Assembly (NCBI GenBank): GCA_910584915.1
Contig: CAJUDM010000010.1
Location: 1 to 57,797, forward strand
Length of the DNA stretch: 57,797 bases
Source of the DNA: an uncultured Lachnospiraceae bacterium
GTDB lineage: Bacteria; Bacillota; Clostridia; Lachnospirales; Lachnospiraceae
Reading direction: 5' to 3'
Below are positions 24,269 through 32,436 of the stretch, piece after piece. The notes below the pieces were generated by a model that saw only the letters and a list, made by a program, of their open reading frames with translations, did not search any database and had not been told where the DNA came from. Position numbers and translations under genes: made by a program. Within the stretch, counting starts at the first letter, position 1; each line of letters begins with the position of its first letter.

Positions 24269-25417
24269 AAAGACACCGAAGATAGCCATAAAGGTTCCGG
24301 CTGCAACTGCCGTACCGATAACGCCCGCAACGTTAGGGCCCATCGCGTGCATCAGCAGGAAGTTCGTAGGATCCTCCTCCGCGCCCACTTTCTGGGAAAC
24401 TCTCGCCGCCATAGGCACTGCGGATACACCGGCAGAGCCGATTAACGGATTTACCTTGCCGTGAGTCAGCTTGCACATCAGTTTACCGAAGAGCACGCCT
24501 GCCGCCGTGCCGAAAGCAAATGCCACCAGGCCGAGGATGACGATCTTGATCGTGTCCCAGTTTAAGAATGCCTCCGCGGAAGTCGTTGCTCCTACAGAAG
24601 TACCGAGCAGGATAACAACAATATACATTAAAGCGTTGGAAGCTGTCTCCTGGAGCTGTCTCACCACGCCAGACTCACGGAACAGATTGCCAAGCATCAG
24701 CATACCGACAAGCGGAGCCGTTGTGGGAAGTATCATACATACAACGATCGTCACGATAACCGGGAACAGGATCTTTTCCAGCTTGGAAACCGGACGCAAC
24801 TGTGCCATCTTGATCTGACGTTCTTCCTTCGTTGTGAACAGTTTCATGATGGGCGGCTGAATGATCGGTACCAGAGACATATAGGAATATGCCGCCACCG
24901 CGATCGGGCCGAGGATTGCCGTCTGGCTCAGTTTTCCCGCAAGGAAAATGGATGTCGGGCCGTCCGCGCCGCCGATGATGGAAATAGCCGCCGCCGCCTT
25001 GTCGTTGAAGCCCATCCAGATCGCTCCGAAATAAGCCATGAAAATACCGAACTGCGCTGCCGCGCCAAGCAAAAAACTCTTTGGATTGGCGATCAGAGGA
25101 CCGAAGTCCGTCATCGCGCCCACTCCCATAAAGATCAGGGAAGGCAGGATCGCCCATTCATCCAGCAAATAGAAATAATACAGTAAGCCGCCTGCTCCGG
25201 TGGCCGATTCCTCAATGCTGACCATGATGTCCGGATAAATATTTACTAACAGCATACCAAATGCGATTGGGGTAAGAAGTAATGGTTCAAAGCCCTTGGC
25301 AATCGCAAGATACAGAAATACACAGGCAACAACGATCATCACATAGTTTCCAATCTCCAGATTAAAAAACGCTGTCTGATGAACCAGATTGTCCAGTGTA
25401 GTTGCAATATAATCCAT
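24266..25417 (-). CDS. Na+-translocating decarboxylase beta subunit
   Basis: A 383-residue membrane protein of the OadB/GcdB/MmdB family with about nine to eleven hydrophobic segments. Family blocks are AISIIGGADGPTSIFLAGKL (about residue 144), the region with the Asp needed for Na+ transport, and VNPLIGSAGVSAVPMAARV (about 333). It decarboxylates carboxybiotin and exports Na+. GGAGG lies before the ATG. It follows the biotin carrier gene by 44 bases. The exact decarboxylase (oxaloacetate, methylmalonyl-CoA or glutaconyl-CoA) cannot be told from this subunit. Confidence 0.93.
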   Translation of the reverse strand: MDYIATTLDNLVHQTAFFNLEIGNYVMIVVACVFLYLAIAKGFEPLLLTPIAFGMLLVNIYPDIMVSIEESATGAGGLLYYFYLLDEWAILPSLIFMGVGAMTDFGPLIANPKSFLLGAAAQFGIFMAYFGAIWMGFNDKAAAAISIIGGADGPTSIFLAGKLSQTAILGPIAVAAYSYMSLVPIIQPPIMKLFTTKEERQIKMAQLRPVSKLEKILFPVIVTIVVCMILPTTAPLVGMLMLGNLFRESGVVRQLQETASNALMYIVVILLGTSVGATTSAEAFLNWDTIKIVILGLVAFAFGTAAGVLFGKLMCKLTHGKVNPLIGSAGVSAVPMAARVSQKVGAEEDPTNFLLMHAMGPNVAGVIGTAVAAGTFMAIFGVF

Positions 25418-25461
25418 TTCTTTACCTCCTGTTGTTTTTTCAAGTTACTGCATAAAACATA

Positions 25462-25833
25462 CTAGTTCAATGTTGCCAGCAGTGCACCCGCTTCAACAGG
25501 ATCGCCTACAGCCACATCAATACTTGCAACAGTGCCGTCCTGCGGCGCAACAACAGGGATCTCCATCTTCATCGCTTCCAGGATCACGACAGCATCACCC
25601 TTCTTCACAGCCTGGCCTACACTCGCTTCCAGCTTGAACACCTTGCCTGCCGCACCGGCTTCAATCTTTATGCTGCCTGCGCCTGCACTGGCTGCCTTGG
25701 GTGCTGCAGGAGCCGCCTTCGGTGCTGCCTTGGGTGCTGCAGGAGCCGCTTTGGGCGCTGCGCCTGTGGATGCTCCCTCTTCTACTACTACATCATATAC
25801 GTTGCCGTTTACGGTAATTGTATAATTTTTCAT
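25462..25833 (-). CDS. Biotin carboxyl carrier subunit of Na+ decarboxylase
   Basis: A 123-residue protein. The N-terminal strand (NYTITVNGNVYDVVVEEG) is followed by a flexible Ala/Pro/Lys linker (residues about 24-50, repeats of APKAAPAA) and a biotinyl domain with the biotinylation site EAMKMEIPV (Lys about residue 90). It carries the carboxyl group from the carboxyltransferase to the membrane beta subunit. It is the gamma or delta-type carrier of these complexes. GGAGGAAATAAC precedes the ATG. Confidence 0.93.
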   Translation of the reverse strand: MKNYTITVNGNVYDVVVEEGASTGAAPKAAPAAPKAAPKAAPAAPKAASAGAGSIKIEAGAAGKVFKLEASVGQAVKKGDAVVILEAMKMEIPVVAPQDGTVASIDVAVGDPVEAGALLATLN

Positions 25834-25934
25834 GTTATTTCCTCCTGAATTTATGAGTGATTTCTTTTTTTATTTTTGATAAGCTTTTCACTTTCGGGCT
25901 GTGCATTCTCCGCCCTGAAGACGCTCTCTCATTC

Positions 25935-26702
25935 CTACCGTCTGATAATAGACCGTACTACATAACCGTCTGCTGATACAGCGCCCTCGCTTGCCGCGAT
26001 CGCCGCTGCAATGACCGCAATCAGTTCCGTGTCATCCGTCTCTTCCTGAATCACCGCCACGGGCTCTGCCTTCGCAGGTGCCGGAGCGCTCTGTGTCTGA
26101 GCAGGTTTTTTCCGGAACTTCTCCTGGATCTTCGGGATAAAGTTAAAGCAGGAGATTAAGAGTGAGATCAGGATCAGTACCGCAAACACGGTTCCCATGC
26201 CGAGAACGGTGTTCAAAGCCGCCTTCGTCATCAGTTCGCTCATATCATAGTCCGTGGAAACACTGATACTGTCAAAGCCCTTCTCCGTCATCACAACTTC
26301 CATTGTCGCAGTTCTCTGCTTACTGCCCTTGTAAGTCTTGTCTCCCTGAATCTTTACTTTTACATCAGCCTTATCTTCCGTAATGGTCACTTCCGTTTCA
26401 TCGCTGAGAACAGAGACAAAATTACCAAATTCTTCTGATGCATCAACCCAGCTGTTCATGGCTGCGATATCGAGCGCGGCATCTTCCGGATTTCCGCCGC
26501 TCATCTCCACGTACTCAGACATGCTCACACCGTAAACCGCAAGCATCTGGTTCAAAGAGGCAAGCTGTTCACAGAGTGCTTCCCCAGTCTCTTTTGCCTG
26601 ATCTTTCGTGATGAAACTGTTCTCCGTCATCTCCTGACCGCAGCCGGCCAATCCAAGGATGCAGACAAGCATGGCAAGACATATTAAAAGTTTCTTTTTC
26701 AT
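25935..26702 (-). CDS. OadG-family gamma subunit with lipoprotein-like N terminus
   Basis: A 255-residue protein in three parts: a lipoprotein-type signal (KKLLICLAMLVCILGLAGCG, Cys about residue 22), an outer domain of about 130 residues, and one membrane helix (about 168-190, VLGMGTVFAVLILISLLISC) with a cytoplasmic Pro/Ala tail ending in GYVVRSIIRR. The second half is the usual OadG/MmdD-type stabilising subunit; the added lipoprotein domain is longer than in enterobacterial OadG. The start was set at the ATG at 26702, with AAAGGATG. It sits between the alpha carboxyltransferase and the biotin carrier. Confidence 0.8.
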   Translation of the reverse strand: MKKKLLICLAMLVCILGLAGCGQEMTENSFITKDQAKETGEALCEQLASLNQMLAVYGVSMSEYVEMSGGNPEDAALDIAAMNSWVDASEEFGNFVSVLSDETEVTITEDKADVKVKIQGDKTYKGSKQRTATMEVVMTEKGFDSISVSTDYDMSELMTKAALNTVLGMGTVFAVLILISLLISCFNFIPKIQEKFRKKPAQTQSAPAPAKAEPVAVIQEETDDTELIAVIAAAIAASEGAVSADGYVVRSIIRR

Positions 26703-26718
26703 ATATGAAGCATCCTTT

Positions 26719-28146
26719 CTAGACTGTTCCATGTTTCTTGTCCGGACAGTCTTCTTTCTTTGTATAAAGCATTTCCAGAGCGCCGATCACATACTTTCTC
26801 GTATCCGCCGCTTCGATAATGCTGTCCACATATCCTCTTCTCGCCGCTCCCTGTACGCTAGCCTGAAGCTTCGCATACTCCGCAGCCTTCTCATTTATCA
26901 CATCAGCGCCTTTTCCGTCATACATGATCTGCGCCGCATGTCTTGCGTCCATGGAACCGATCTCTGCCGTAGGCCACGCAAAAGTCATATCTGCACCGAT
27001 TGCTTTGGAATTCATTGCCACATAAGCGCTGCCGTAAGCTTTGCCGATGATCACGTTTATCTTCGGCACAGTCGCCTCCGCAAAAGCTGCTGTCATCTGC
27101 GCCACAGCTTTCGCCATGCGCTTTTCCGCACACTTGGTAGCAGCGTACCCCTTTACATTAGTCAGCGTCAGGACAGGGATATCAAAGGCATCGCAGAACT
27201 TCACAAAAGAAGCAGCTTTCTCGCAGCCTCTCGGGGAAAGTACCGCGTCAAACTTCTCGGAGACATTGCCCTCCTCATCATAGATTTCCGTGCGGTTCGC
27301 CACACAGCCTACCGTGATACCGTCCAGTCTGATAAATCCGGTAACCATGCTCTTGCCGTAGTCAGCCTTTGCCTCAAAGAACACACCGTCATCCGCGATC
27401 TGGGACAGAGCGATGGATGTATCTCCCACACAGTTCGCCAGTTCAGCCGAAACCCTGTTCAGGTCATCCGCGCAGTCGGAGACAGCCTCATCATCACAGT
27501 TAGCGGGCAAAAAGCCGATCAATTCACGGATCTTCGCGTAAATCTCATCTTCCTCCGCAGCCACATCGACAATTCCCGCTTCCCCGCTCTGGAAAGCCGC
27601 CGCGGAAGTGTCGCATTTGCTGATCTCATTTCCGTCAATGGCATTGGGGGAATTGACAAACAGCTTTGCTTTGGATTTCTCCATAAAAGTAAAATCCGTC
27701 AGCGTCGGAAAAATTGCAAGGCCGCCGCCGCAGTTTCCGAAGATTGCCGTGATCTGGGGGATCATACCACTCGCCGTAACCTGTCTGCTATAAATCTCGC
27801 CAAATGCATTGAGCGCATCGGCGCCTTCCTGTAATCTCAGTCCGGCAGAATCGATCAGACCGATCACCGGTGCCCCGGTCTTCATCGCCAGATCATAGAG
27901 ATTTGTAATCTTCTTTGCATGCATTTCACCCACGGAACCGTTCAGTACAGATGCATCCTGGCTGTAAACATACACAAGATTACCGTCGATCACTCCATAC
28001 CCGGTGATAACACCATCAGAAGGAGTCTCCGCCTGTTTCAAATCAAAATCAGTAGCCCTCGCCGTTACAAGCGCACCGATCTCAACGAAACTGTTTTCAT
28101 CGAGCAAAGCTGTGATTCTTTGGCTCGCTTTTGAAGTAGTGCCCAT
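26719..28146 (-). CDS. mmdA: Acyl-CoA carboxyltransferase subunit (methylmalonyl-CoA decarboxylase alpha-like)
   Basis: A 475-residue protein of the crotonase-like carboxyltransferase family. The N half has SFVEIGALV, GVIDGNLVYVYSQDASVLNG and VIGLIDSAGLRLQEGADAL. The C half has the second oxyanion segment KAYGSAYVAMNSKAIGADM and a C-terminal GYVDSIIEAADTRK. It removes the carboxyl group from an acyl-CoA such as methylmalonyl-CoA and gives it to biotin; malonyl- or glutaconyl-CoA are possible too. At 475 residues it is a little shorter than typical MmdA (about 510). GGAGGAACAAAT precedes the ATG. First gene of the operon. Confidence 0.88.
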   Translation of the reverse strand: MGTTSKASQRITALLDENSFVEIGALVTARATDFDLKQAETPSDGVITGYGVIDGNLVYVYSQDASVLNGSVGEMHAKKITNLYDLAMKTGAPVIGLIDSAGLRLQEGADALNAFGEIYSRQVTASGMIPQITAIFGNCGGGLAIFPTLTDFTFMEKSKAKLFVNSPNAIDGNEISKCDTSAAAFQSGEAGIVDVAAEEDEIYAKIRELIGFLPANCDDEAVSDCADDLNRVSAELANCVGDTSIALSQIADDGVFFEAKADYGKSMVTGFIRLDGITVGCVANRTEIYDEEGNVSEKFDAVLSPRGCEKAASFVKFCDAFDIPVLTLTNVKGYAATKCAEKRMAKAVAQMTAAFAEATVPKINVIIGKAYGSAYVAMNSKAIGADMTFAWPTAEIGSMDARHAAQIMYDGKGADVINEKAAEYAKLQASVQGAARRGYVDSIIEAADTRKYVIGALEMLYTKKEDCPDKKHGTV

Positions 28147-28224
28147 ATTTGTTCCTCCGTTTATAATAAAAAATAATAACTACCTGAATGAGGGACCAAA
28201 ATCCCCCATGTTGCATACTCGATA

Positions 28225-28254
28225 AGTATAACATAAGTATCGGAAAAAACACAA
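28225..28254 (-). promoter_or_regulatory. Promoter of the decarboxylase operon
   Basis: The minus strand has TTGTGT, 18 bases, TATACT, giving a leader of about 70 bases with a small GGGA/TCCC hairpin before the mmdA SD. Confidence 0.5.
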
Positions 28255-28274
28255 CAAAAACTACAATTTTTTTC

Positions 28275-28937
28275 TTATGAATTTGACATAAACGCTATGA
28301 GATCATCCATGATCTCTCCTGTCAGCTCATCCGCCTCATCCGCGTCCATCTCTTCCTCTGTCAGACCCTCGGCAAGCCAGTTTGCCTGATCCAGCATTTT
28401 ACCTGATTCTGAGAGATCATAGGAAAGCCCATAGGAAGTTATCACATCGCTTCCGCAGGTCATCACGATCCTCGGGTTCAACTCCTGCATGGCTTCCAGC
28501 TGTATTGTCTCATCCAGCATTGTGTAGAGGTATGCCGCTTTCCATTTTTCTTCCGTCTCAAGCCCGATCGTGATGTGGGACGCGCCGTTTCTGTCCAGAG
28601 AAAACAAAAGCGTCATCACGGTTCCATCCTCATATTCATAAGATTCTGACGCCAGTGTCTCCCAGTCCTGCGCCTCATCTTCTCTGGAAACCTCTTCATT
28701 TTCCGCTTCCTCTTCCGCTCCGCCGCCATTTTTCTCTTCTTTTTCTTCCGTTTCCTCCTCCTGTTCCTCCGTTTCCATCTTATTATCCTCTTTCTTTTCC
28801 CCGGTTTCTTCCGTCTCTTTGGTATTCTCCTGTTCTGTATCTTCCTGCACCGCTGGAGATGCCGTTTCTTCCTGTACATTCTCTCCGCAGCCTGTCAAAA
28901 AAACACACATAAACACCATTGCCATTATTTTTTTCAT
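28275..28937 (-). CDS. Glu-rich lipoprotein, hypothetical
   Basis: A 220-residue secreted lipoprotein. The signal peptide is KKIMAMVFMCVFLTGCGEN, with lipobox L-T-G-C and Cys at about residue 17. Residues about 20-90 are a low-complexity Glu/Lys/Thr linker (EEQEEETEEKEEKN). The C-terminal globular domain (about 90-220) has YEYEDGTVMTLLFSLDRNG and a short acidic helix. No family is recognised. The linker would hold the domain away from the membrane. It is a single gene upstream of the decarboxylase operon on the same strand. Confidence 0.7.
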   Translation of the reverse strand: MKKIMAMVFMCVFLTGCGENVQEETASPAVQEDTEQENTKETEETGEKKEDNKMETEEQEEETEEKEEKNGGGAEEEAENEEVSREDEAQDWETLASESYEYEDGTVMTLLFSLDRNGASHITIGLETEEKWKAAYLYTMLDETIQLEAMQELNPRIVMTCGSDVITSYGLSYDLSESGKMLDQANWLAEGLTEEEMDADEADELTGEIMDDLIAFMSNS

Positions 28938-29007
28938 TCTATTTTCCTCCTGCGCACATCTCCCGATATTTTACCACAAATCCGAAAATATTCCTACTCT
29001 TTTTTTC

Positions 29008-29228
29008 CGCGGGCAATAAGTCAGGACTACCGGCTTAGCCGGTAGCCTGCTCTGCCCCTATAAGGGGCTATTACCTGCTTGCGCCCGGAAGGCGCACCGA
29101 TGGTCTGCCTACTGCACCACATTCTCAGCTGCCCCTTTCAGGGGCTCTTTCAGTGCTTCCTTCTACCGGCGCCGCCCCATAAGGGGCTTGCTGGTCTGCT
29201 TTGATTTCCTACTGCCACTCCAAGTGGC
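29008..29228 (-). repeat. Array of six hairpins downstream of the IS200-type transposase
   Basis: Six small perfect hairpins stand in a row: 29027-29045 (CTACCGGC stem), 29054-29068 (GCCCC), 29081-29095 (GCGCC), 29131-29145 (GCCCC), 29174-29187 (GCCCC) and 29214-29228 (GCCACT, directly after the transposase stop). Several are preceded by CCTGCT or CCTACT. The outer edge, at about 29008, carries CCGCGGGCAATAAGTCAGG, which resembles the start of the 112-bp repeats at 48261. This is probably the right end of the insertion sequence plus older repeats. Confidence 0.65.
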
Positions 29229-29705
29229 TTATTTCTTGTTTTTCTTTACCGGCTCACCCGTAAACGGGTCGATATACTCTACTAAAGACATCTGGTCGTA
29301 TTCTAAATCTTCTTTCAGCTGATTCTGGATATATGTTTTGATTGCGGCTGTATTCTTCCCTACTGTATCTACATAATACCCTCTGCACCAGAAATGCCTG
29401 TTCCCATACTTATATTTCAGGTTTGCATGTTTCTCGAATATCATTAGTGAGCTCTTCCCTTTCAAATATCCTACGATTTCTGACACTGAGTATTTGGGCG
29501 GTATCCGTACCAGCATATGGATGTGATCCGGGCAGCATTCTGCTTCTATAATTTCTATTCCTTTTCTCCGGCACAATGAGCCCAGTATCTGCCCTACATC
29601 TGCCTTGATGTCTTTGTATATTACCTGTCTGCGATACTTTGGTGCAAAAACAATATGATACTTGCATTCCCACTTTGTATGGGCTAAACTATTTGTTGTG
29701 TCCAT
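29229..29705 (-). CDS. tnpA: IS200/IS605-family transposase TnpA (HUH)
   Basis: A 158-residue Y1 HUH transposase. The HUH pair is in CCPDHIHMLVRIPP (His-Ile-His, about residue 64) and the catalytic Tyr is in the helix RGYYVDTVGKNTAAI (about residue 125). KYHIVFAPKYRRQV near the N terminus is typical. It cuts and joins single-stranded DNA at hairpin-marked ends. All key residues are present and length is normal, so it may be active. The start was set at the ATG at 29705, with AGGAGG; that SD is one arm of the leader stem. Confidence 0.93.
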   Translation of the reverse strand: MDTTNSLAHTKWECKYHIVFAPKYRRQVIYKDIKADVGQILGSLCRRKGIEIIEAECCPDHIHMLVRIPPKYSVSEIVGYLKGKSSLMIFEKHANLKYKYGNRHFWCRGYYVDTVGKNTAAIKTYIQNQLKEDLEYDQMSLVEYIDPFTGEPVKKNKK

Positions 29706-29714
29706 TTTGGGCAC

Positions 29715-29768
29715 CTCCTGTGTTGTATTTTTGTGGTTTGCAGACCTACTTTTATACTAACACAGGAG
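29715..29768 (-). promoter_or_regulatory. SD-sequestering stem in the tnpA leader
   Basis: CTCCTGTGTT (29715-29724) is the exact complement of AACACAGGAG (29759-29768). On the minus strand the second arm in order contains the AGGAGG ribosome-binding site of tnpA, so the folded leader would hide it. IS200 elements are known to limit transposase translation in this way. Confidence 0.65.
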
Positions 29769-29839
29769 TTTCTTTTATCTAAAGATTTACCCTCCCCCTG
29801 CATAGCAGGGGGTTTATTTTTGTCTGTGACACAACCAGT

Positions 29840-29979
29840 GTAACAGTTCAGCCATTCGGCTAAACTGTTACACTGATGCACACAAAATGCTCCAAAATCG
29901 CATTTTGGCGCCTGCACAACTCGCAAAATCGCTTGCAGAGCGATTTTACTCGCGGAATATTGAAAGGCTGAACTATTAC
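29840..29979. mobile_element. MITE-like element, copy A (140 bp)
   Basis: Ends are GTAACAGTTCAGCC and GGCTGAACTATTAC (one mismatch). One end is a longer palindrome of 32 bases, since GGCTAAACTGTTAC follows the left end within 18 bases. It is about 95% identical to 46392-46531 in inverse orientation and exactly the same length. No reading frame of note. The flanks do not form a clean target duplication. The remaining gap 29980-30169 has an AT-rich stretch and the end of the repeat-protein gene; nothing else is seen. Confidence 0.8.
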
Positions 29980-30169
29980 AAGCCAGGTGCCATGCTTCAT
30001 GTCAGTCGGGCAGGCACGGACATACTGACGAACGCCGCGGCGATCAATGCCCCGTCCACTGCAAAGCCGCGAATATCCATGTGCTTTGGTGCACCACAAA
30101 AACAGCACCGGCTGAAGAAACCGGTGCTGCATAGCAATTTTCACAATATAAATCTGTCAAAAACAGATC

Positions 30170-30799
30170 CTATTCAAGAGCTTTGCGAGCCGCAATAGCT
30201 TCTTTCTCAGCAAGTACTGCCGCTGCCTCTGCATTCTTGCGCTCTAAAATAGCAACCTTCTCCTGTAATGCTGCCGCTGCCTCTGCATTCTTACGATCCA
30301 GAGTTGCAAGCTGCTCTGCTGTCAGCTCGGAGATGTCACCCTGTGCAAGAGCGATAGCAATCTTCTCCTGGATAACTGCCGCTGCCTCTGCATCCTTACG
30401 TGCGAGGATAGCAATCTTCTCCTGAAGTGCCGCCAGCTGTGCCTCATTCAATCTCTGAAGAGTAGCGATCTGCTCTGCTGTCAGTTCGGAAGTATCACCT
30501 TTTGACAGTGCGATAGCGATCTTCTCCTCGAGAGTTGCCTGCTCTTCAGCTGCCAGACGCAATGCGATATCCTGCTTCTCGCTCAAAGCATCAGCTGCTT
30601 CGATGCTCTTCCTAGCTGCGATATCCTGCTTCTCCGCCAGAGCTGCCGCCGCTGCTTCCGCCTTGCGGGCTGCGATCGCTGCCTGCTCCTCTAATGTTGC
30701 TTTGCCAACTGCAGATACAGACATGCCAAACATGCTAACCAGCATAGCCGCAAGTACTACAGTAGCGCTGAGTTTCTTGATGATGTTCATTTTTTTCAT
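30170..30799 (-). CDS. Secreted Ala-rich helical repeat protein
   Basis: A 209-residue exported protein. The signal peptide runs to about residue 30 (KKLSATVVLAAMLVSMFGMS, then VSAVGKA). The mature part is wholly made of short helical repeats around the core EKxxIAxRKxxEAAAxL (for example AAALAEKQDIAARKSIEAAD, AALQEKVAILERKNAEAAAV), with two copies of GDxSELTAEQ(I/L)ATL inserted. There is no anchor, lipobox or LPXTG. Two ATG codons lie close together; the first, at 30799, follows AAAGGAAGGG. Function unknown; a long free helix in the cell wall is inferred. The repeats may vary in number between strains. Confidence 0.65.
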   Translation of the reverse strand: MKKMNIIKKLSATVVLAAMLVSMFGMSVSAVGKATLEEQAAIAARKAEAAAAALAEKQDIAARKSIEAADALSEKQDIALRLAAEEQATLEEKIAIALSKGDTSELTAEQIATLQRLNEAQLAALQEKIAILARKDAEAAAVIQEKIAIALAQGDISELTAEQLATLDRKNAEAAAALQEKVAILERKNAEAAAVLAEKEAIAARKALE

Positions 30800-30900
30800 C
30801 TCATTCACCCTTCCTTTAGTTATAATAATCCGGTTTTTCACCCATAAAAATTGTAACTCCATGCTCAAAGATTGTCAAGAAATATTATGAAAAATTTTCC

Positions 30901-32298
30901 CTATTCGACAACTTTTGCATCCGGGCTCTTTTCCCCGTTTTTCTCTCCCCATCCCGCCTGAGATTCCATCAGATACTCCTGCAGTATATACCTTACCATG
31001 TAGAGCCAGTCCTTTCTCTCCACATCCCTCACCACCACCAGATCGTACTCCTTCACCGGCTCACCGTTCAGGTTATACACCACTTTTCCAACTGCCGTCC
31101 CCTCTTTCACGGGCGCTTCCAGTTCCCCAGTATATGCCACATCGATCCTCACCTCATCCTGCATGGAGACCAAGAAATTCAGTTCTTCACCGCCTGCTCC
31201 AGCCTCCTTTTCCCCTTCTTTCTTTTTTCCGCCGTCCTTCTCCCGCAGTTCCACTTCCACCGCTGTTTCCGCGTAGGGATCATATCCTTTCTTCTCAGGG
31301 ATCCCCTCCAGCACCTTCACCGGTTTCAGATCCACCTTCCTGTATATGTTCTGATACTCGTAGTTTGCCAGCCCATACTCCATCAACTTTCTGGTATCCA
31401 CCCATTTGTACGTCTTATGGTTCGGCCATCCACAGGCCAAGAGCGCCACGATAAATGTTTTTTCGTCCCTTCTGAGCGCTCCCACATAACAGTATCCGGC
31501 TCCCCCCGTGAAACCCGTCTTTCCCGAAAGCGCACCATCCATCATATTTAAAAACGCATTGTGGTTTGTGCAGCTGTAGCTGCGGCTTCCCTGTCTGTTC
31601 GCAAAACCGTACCCCGGCGTCCGCGTGATCTCCAGAAACTCTTCTCTCTTCGGCGATTCCATAATGCAATAACGCATGATCAGCGCCAGATCCTTAGCTG
31701 TGGTGGAATGCCGGCATTCCTTCCCGTCTATCATTTCCACGGCGTCCAGGCCGTTCGGCGTGATAAAATGAGTATTCTCACAGCCGATCTGTCCCGCCTT
31801 ATCGTTCATCATGTCCGCAAACCCTTCCACGGAACCTCCGATATGCTCGGCTATCGCCGCCGCAGAATCATTGTGGGACTCTAACATCAGCGAGTAAAGC
31901 AGATCTTTCAGGTAAAAACTTTCCCCCTTTGCCGCCCCCAGATGCACCTGCGGCTGGGACGCCGCATAGGACGATATCTCTACCACCTCCTCGGGATTCC
32001 CGTTTTCAAGCGCCAGAATACAGGTCATGATCTTTGTCGTGCTCGCCATCGGCAGCGCCACGTCCTCCTCTTTCCCGTATAAAACACGCCCGGAATCGGC
32101 ATCCAGAAGTACCGCTCCCCGGGCGTAAAGATCAAGGTTTGTCTCATCTGCCTGCGCCGCCTCATAAGGCACTGCCGCTGTCAGCAAAGCCGCCAGAAGC
32201 ATCGCGGATATCCATTTCATCAAACCTGATTTTTTCTGCTTTCTATTCTTATTTTTTTTGTCAGGACTTTCCCGTCTTGTGATCTTCCCCTTTTTCAT
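30901..32298 (-). CDS. D-alanyl-D-alanine carboxypeptidase (PBP5-like)
   Basis: A 465-residue penicillin-binding protein of the DacA/S11 family. After a basic N terminus and one membrane segment (about residues 26-48), the active-site motifs are S-x-x-K in PMASTTKIMTC (about residue 86), S-x-N in LESHNDSAAAI (about 139) and K-T-G in SGKTGFTGGAGYC (about 260). The C-terminal domain (about 330-430) carries a charged Lys/Glu/Gly insert. It trims D-Ala from peptidoglycan side chains outside the membrane. It is the last gene of the run metallophosphoesterase-scpA-scpB-dacA. Confidence 0.92.
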   Translation of the reverse strand: MKKGKITRRESPDKKNKNRKQKKSGLMKWISAMLLAALLTAAVPYEAAQADETNLDLYARGAVLLDADSGRVLYGKEEDVALPMASTTKIMTCILALENGNPEEVVEISSYAASQPQVHLGAAKGESFYLKDLLYSLMLESHNDSAAAIAEHIGGSVEGFADMMNDKAGQIGCENTHFITPNGLDAVEMIDGKECRHSTTAKDLALIMRYCIMESPKREEFLEITRTPGYGFANRQGSRSYSCTNHNAFLNMMDGALSGKTGFTGGAGYCYVGALRRDEKTFIVALLACGWPNHKTYKWVDTRKLMEYGLANYEYQNIYRKVDLKPVKVLEGIPEKKGYDPYAETAVEVELREKDGGKKKEGEKEAGAGGEELNFLVSMQDEVRIDVAYTGELEAPVKEGTAVGKVVYNLNGEPVKEYDLVVVRDVERKDWLYMVRYILQEYLMESQAGWGEKNGEKSPDAKVVE

Positions 32299-32436
32299 AC
32301 GGCACTTCCCTGTCTGTCTTTATGCCTATTATATGGTGCCGCATATTGATTTAGACCAGTCTCATCTTTCTCCCCGCCCATGCCTGCACCCCTGCGCCTT
32401 TCACCCCTTCCTCTCTATTTCCTCTGTATCGTTTCG

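Larger units (their letters stand above)
29027..29815 (-). mobile_element. IS200/IS605-type insertion sequence (tnpA only)
   Basis: One transposase gene with no tnpB. The left end carries a hairpin at 29794-29812 (CCCCCTGC/GCAGGGGG), as expected for a single-strand HUH transposon, which has no inverted ends and makes no target duplication. The right limit is uncertain because of the hairpin array beyond the gene. A 10-bp long-range pairing in the leader covers the tnpA SD. Confidence 0.75.

Noticed and set aside
26659..27834. A 391-codon open frame on the plus strand
   Set aside because: It is antisense to the clearly recognisable mmdA-like gene, has Arg/His/Ser-rich composition without any domain, and lacks an SD.
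28225..28254. Riboswitch in the leader of the decarboxylase operon
   Set aside because: The leader is only about 70 bases with one weak GGGA/TCCC hairpin; no known motif or terminator/antiterminator pair is visible.
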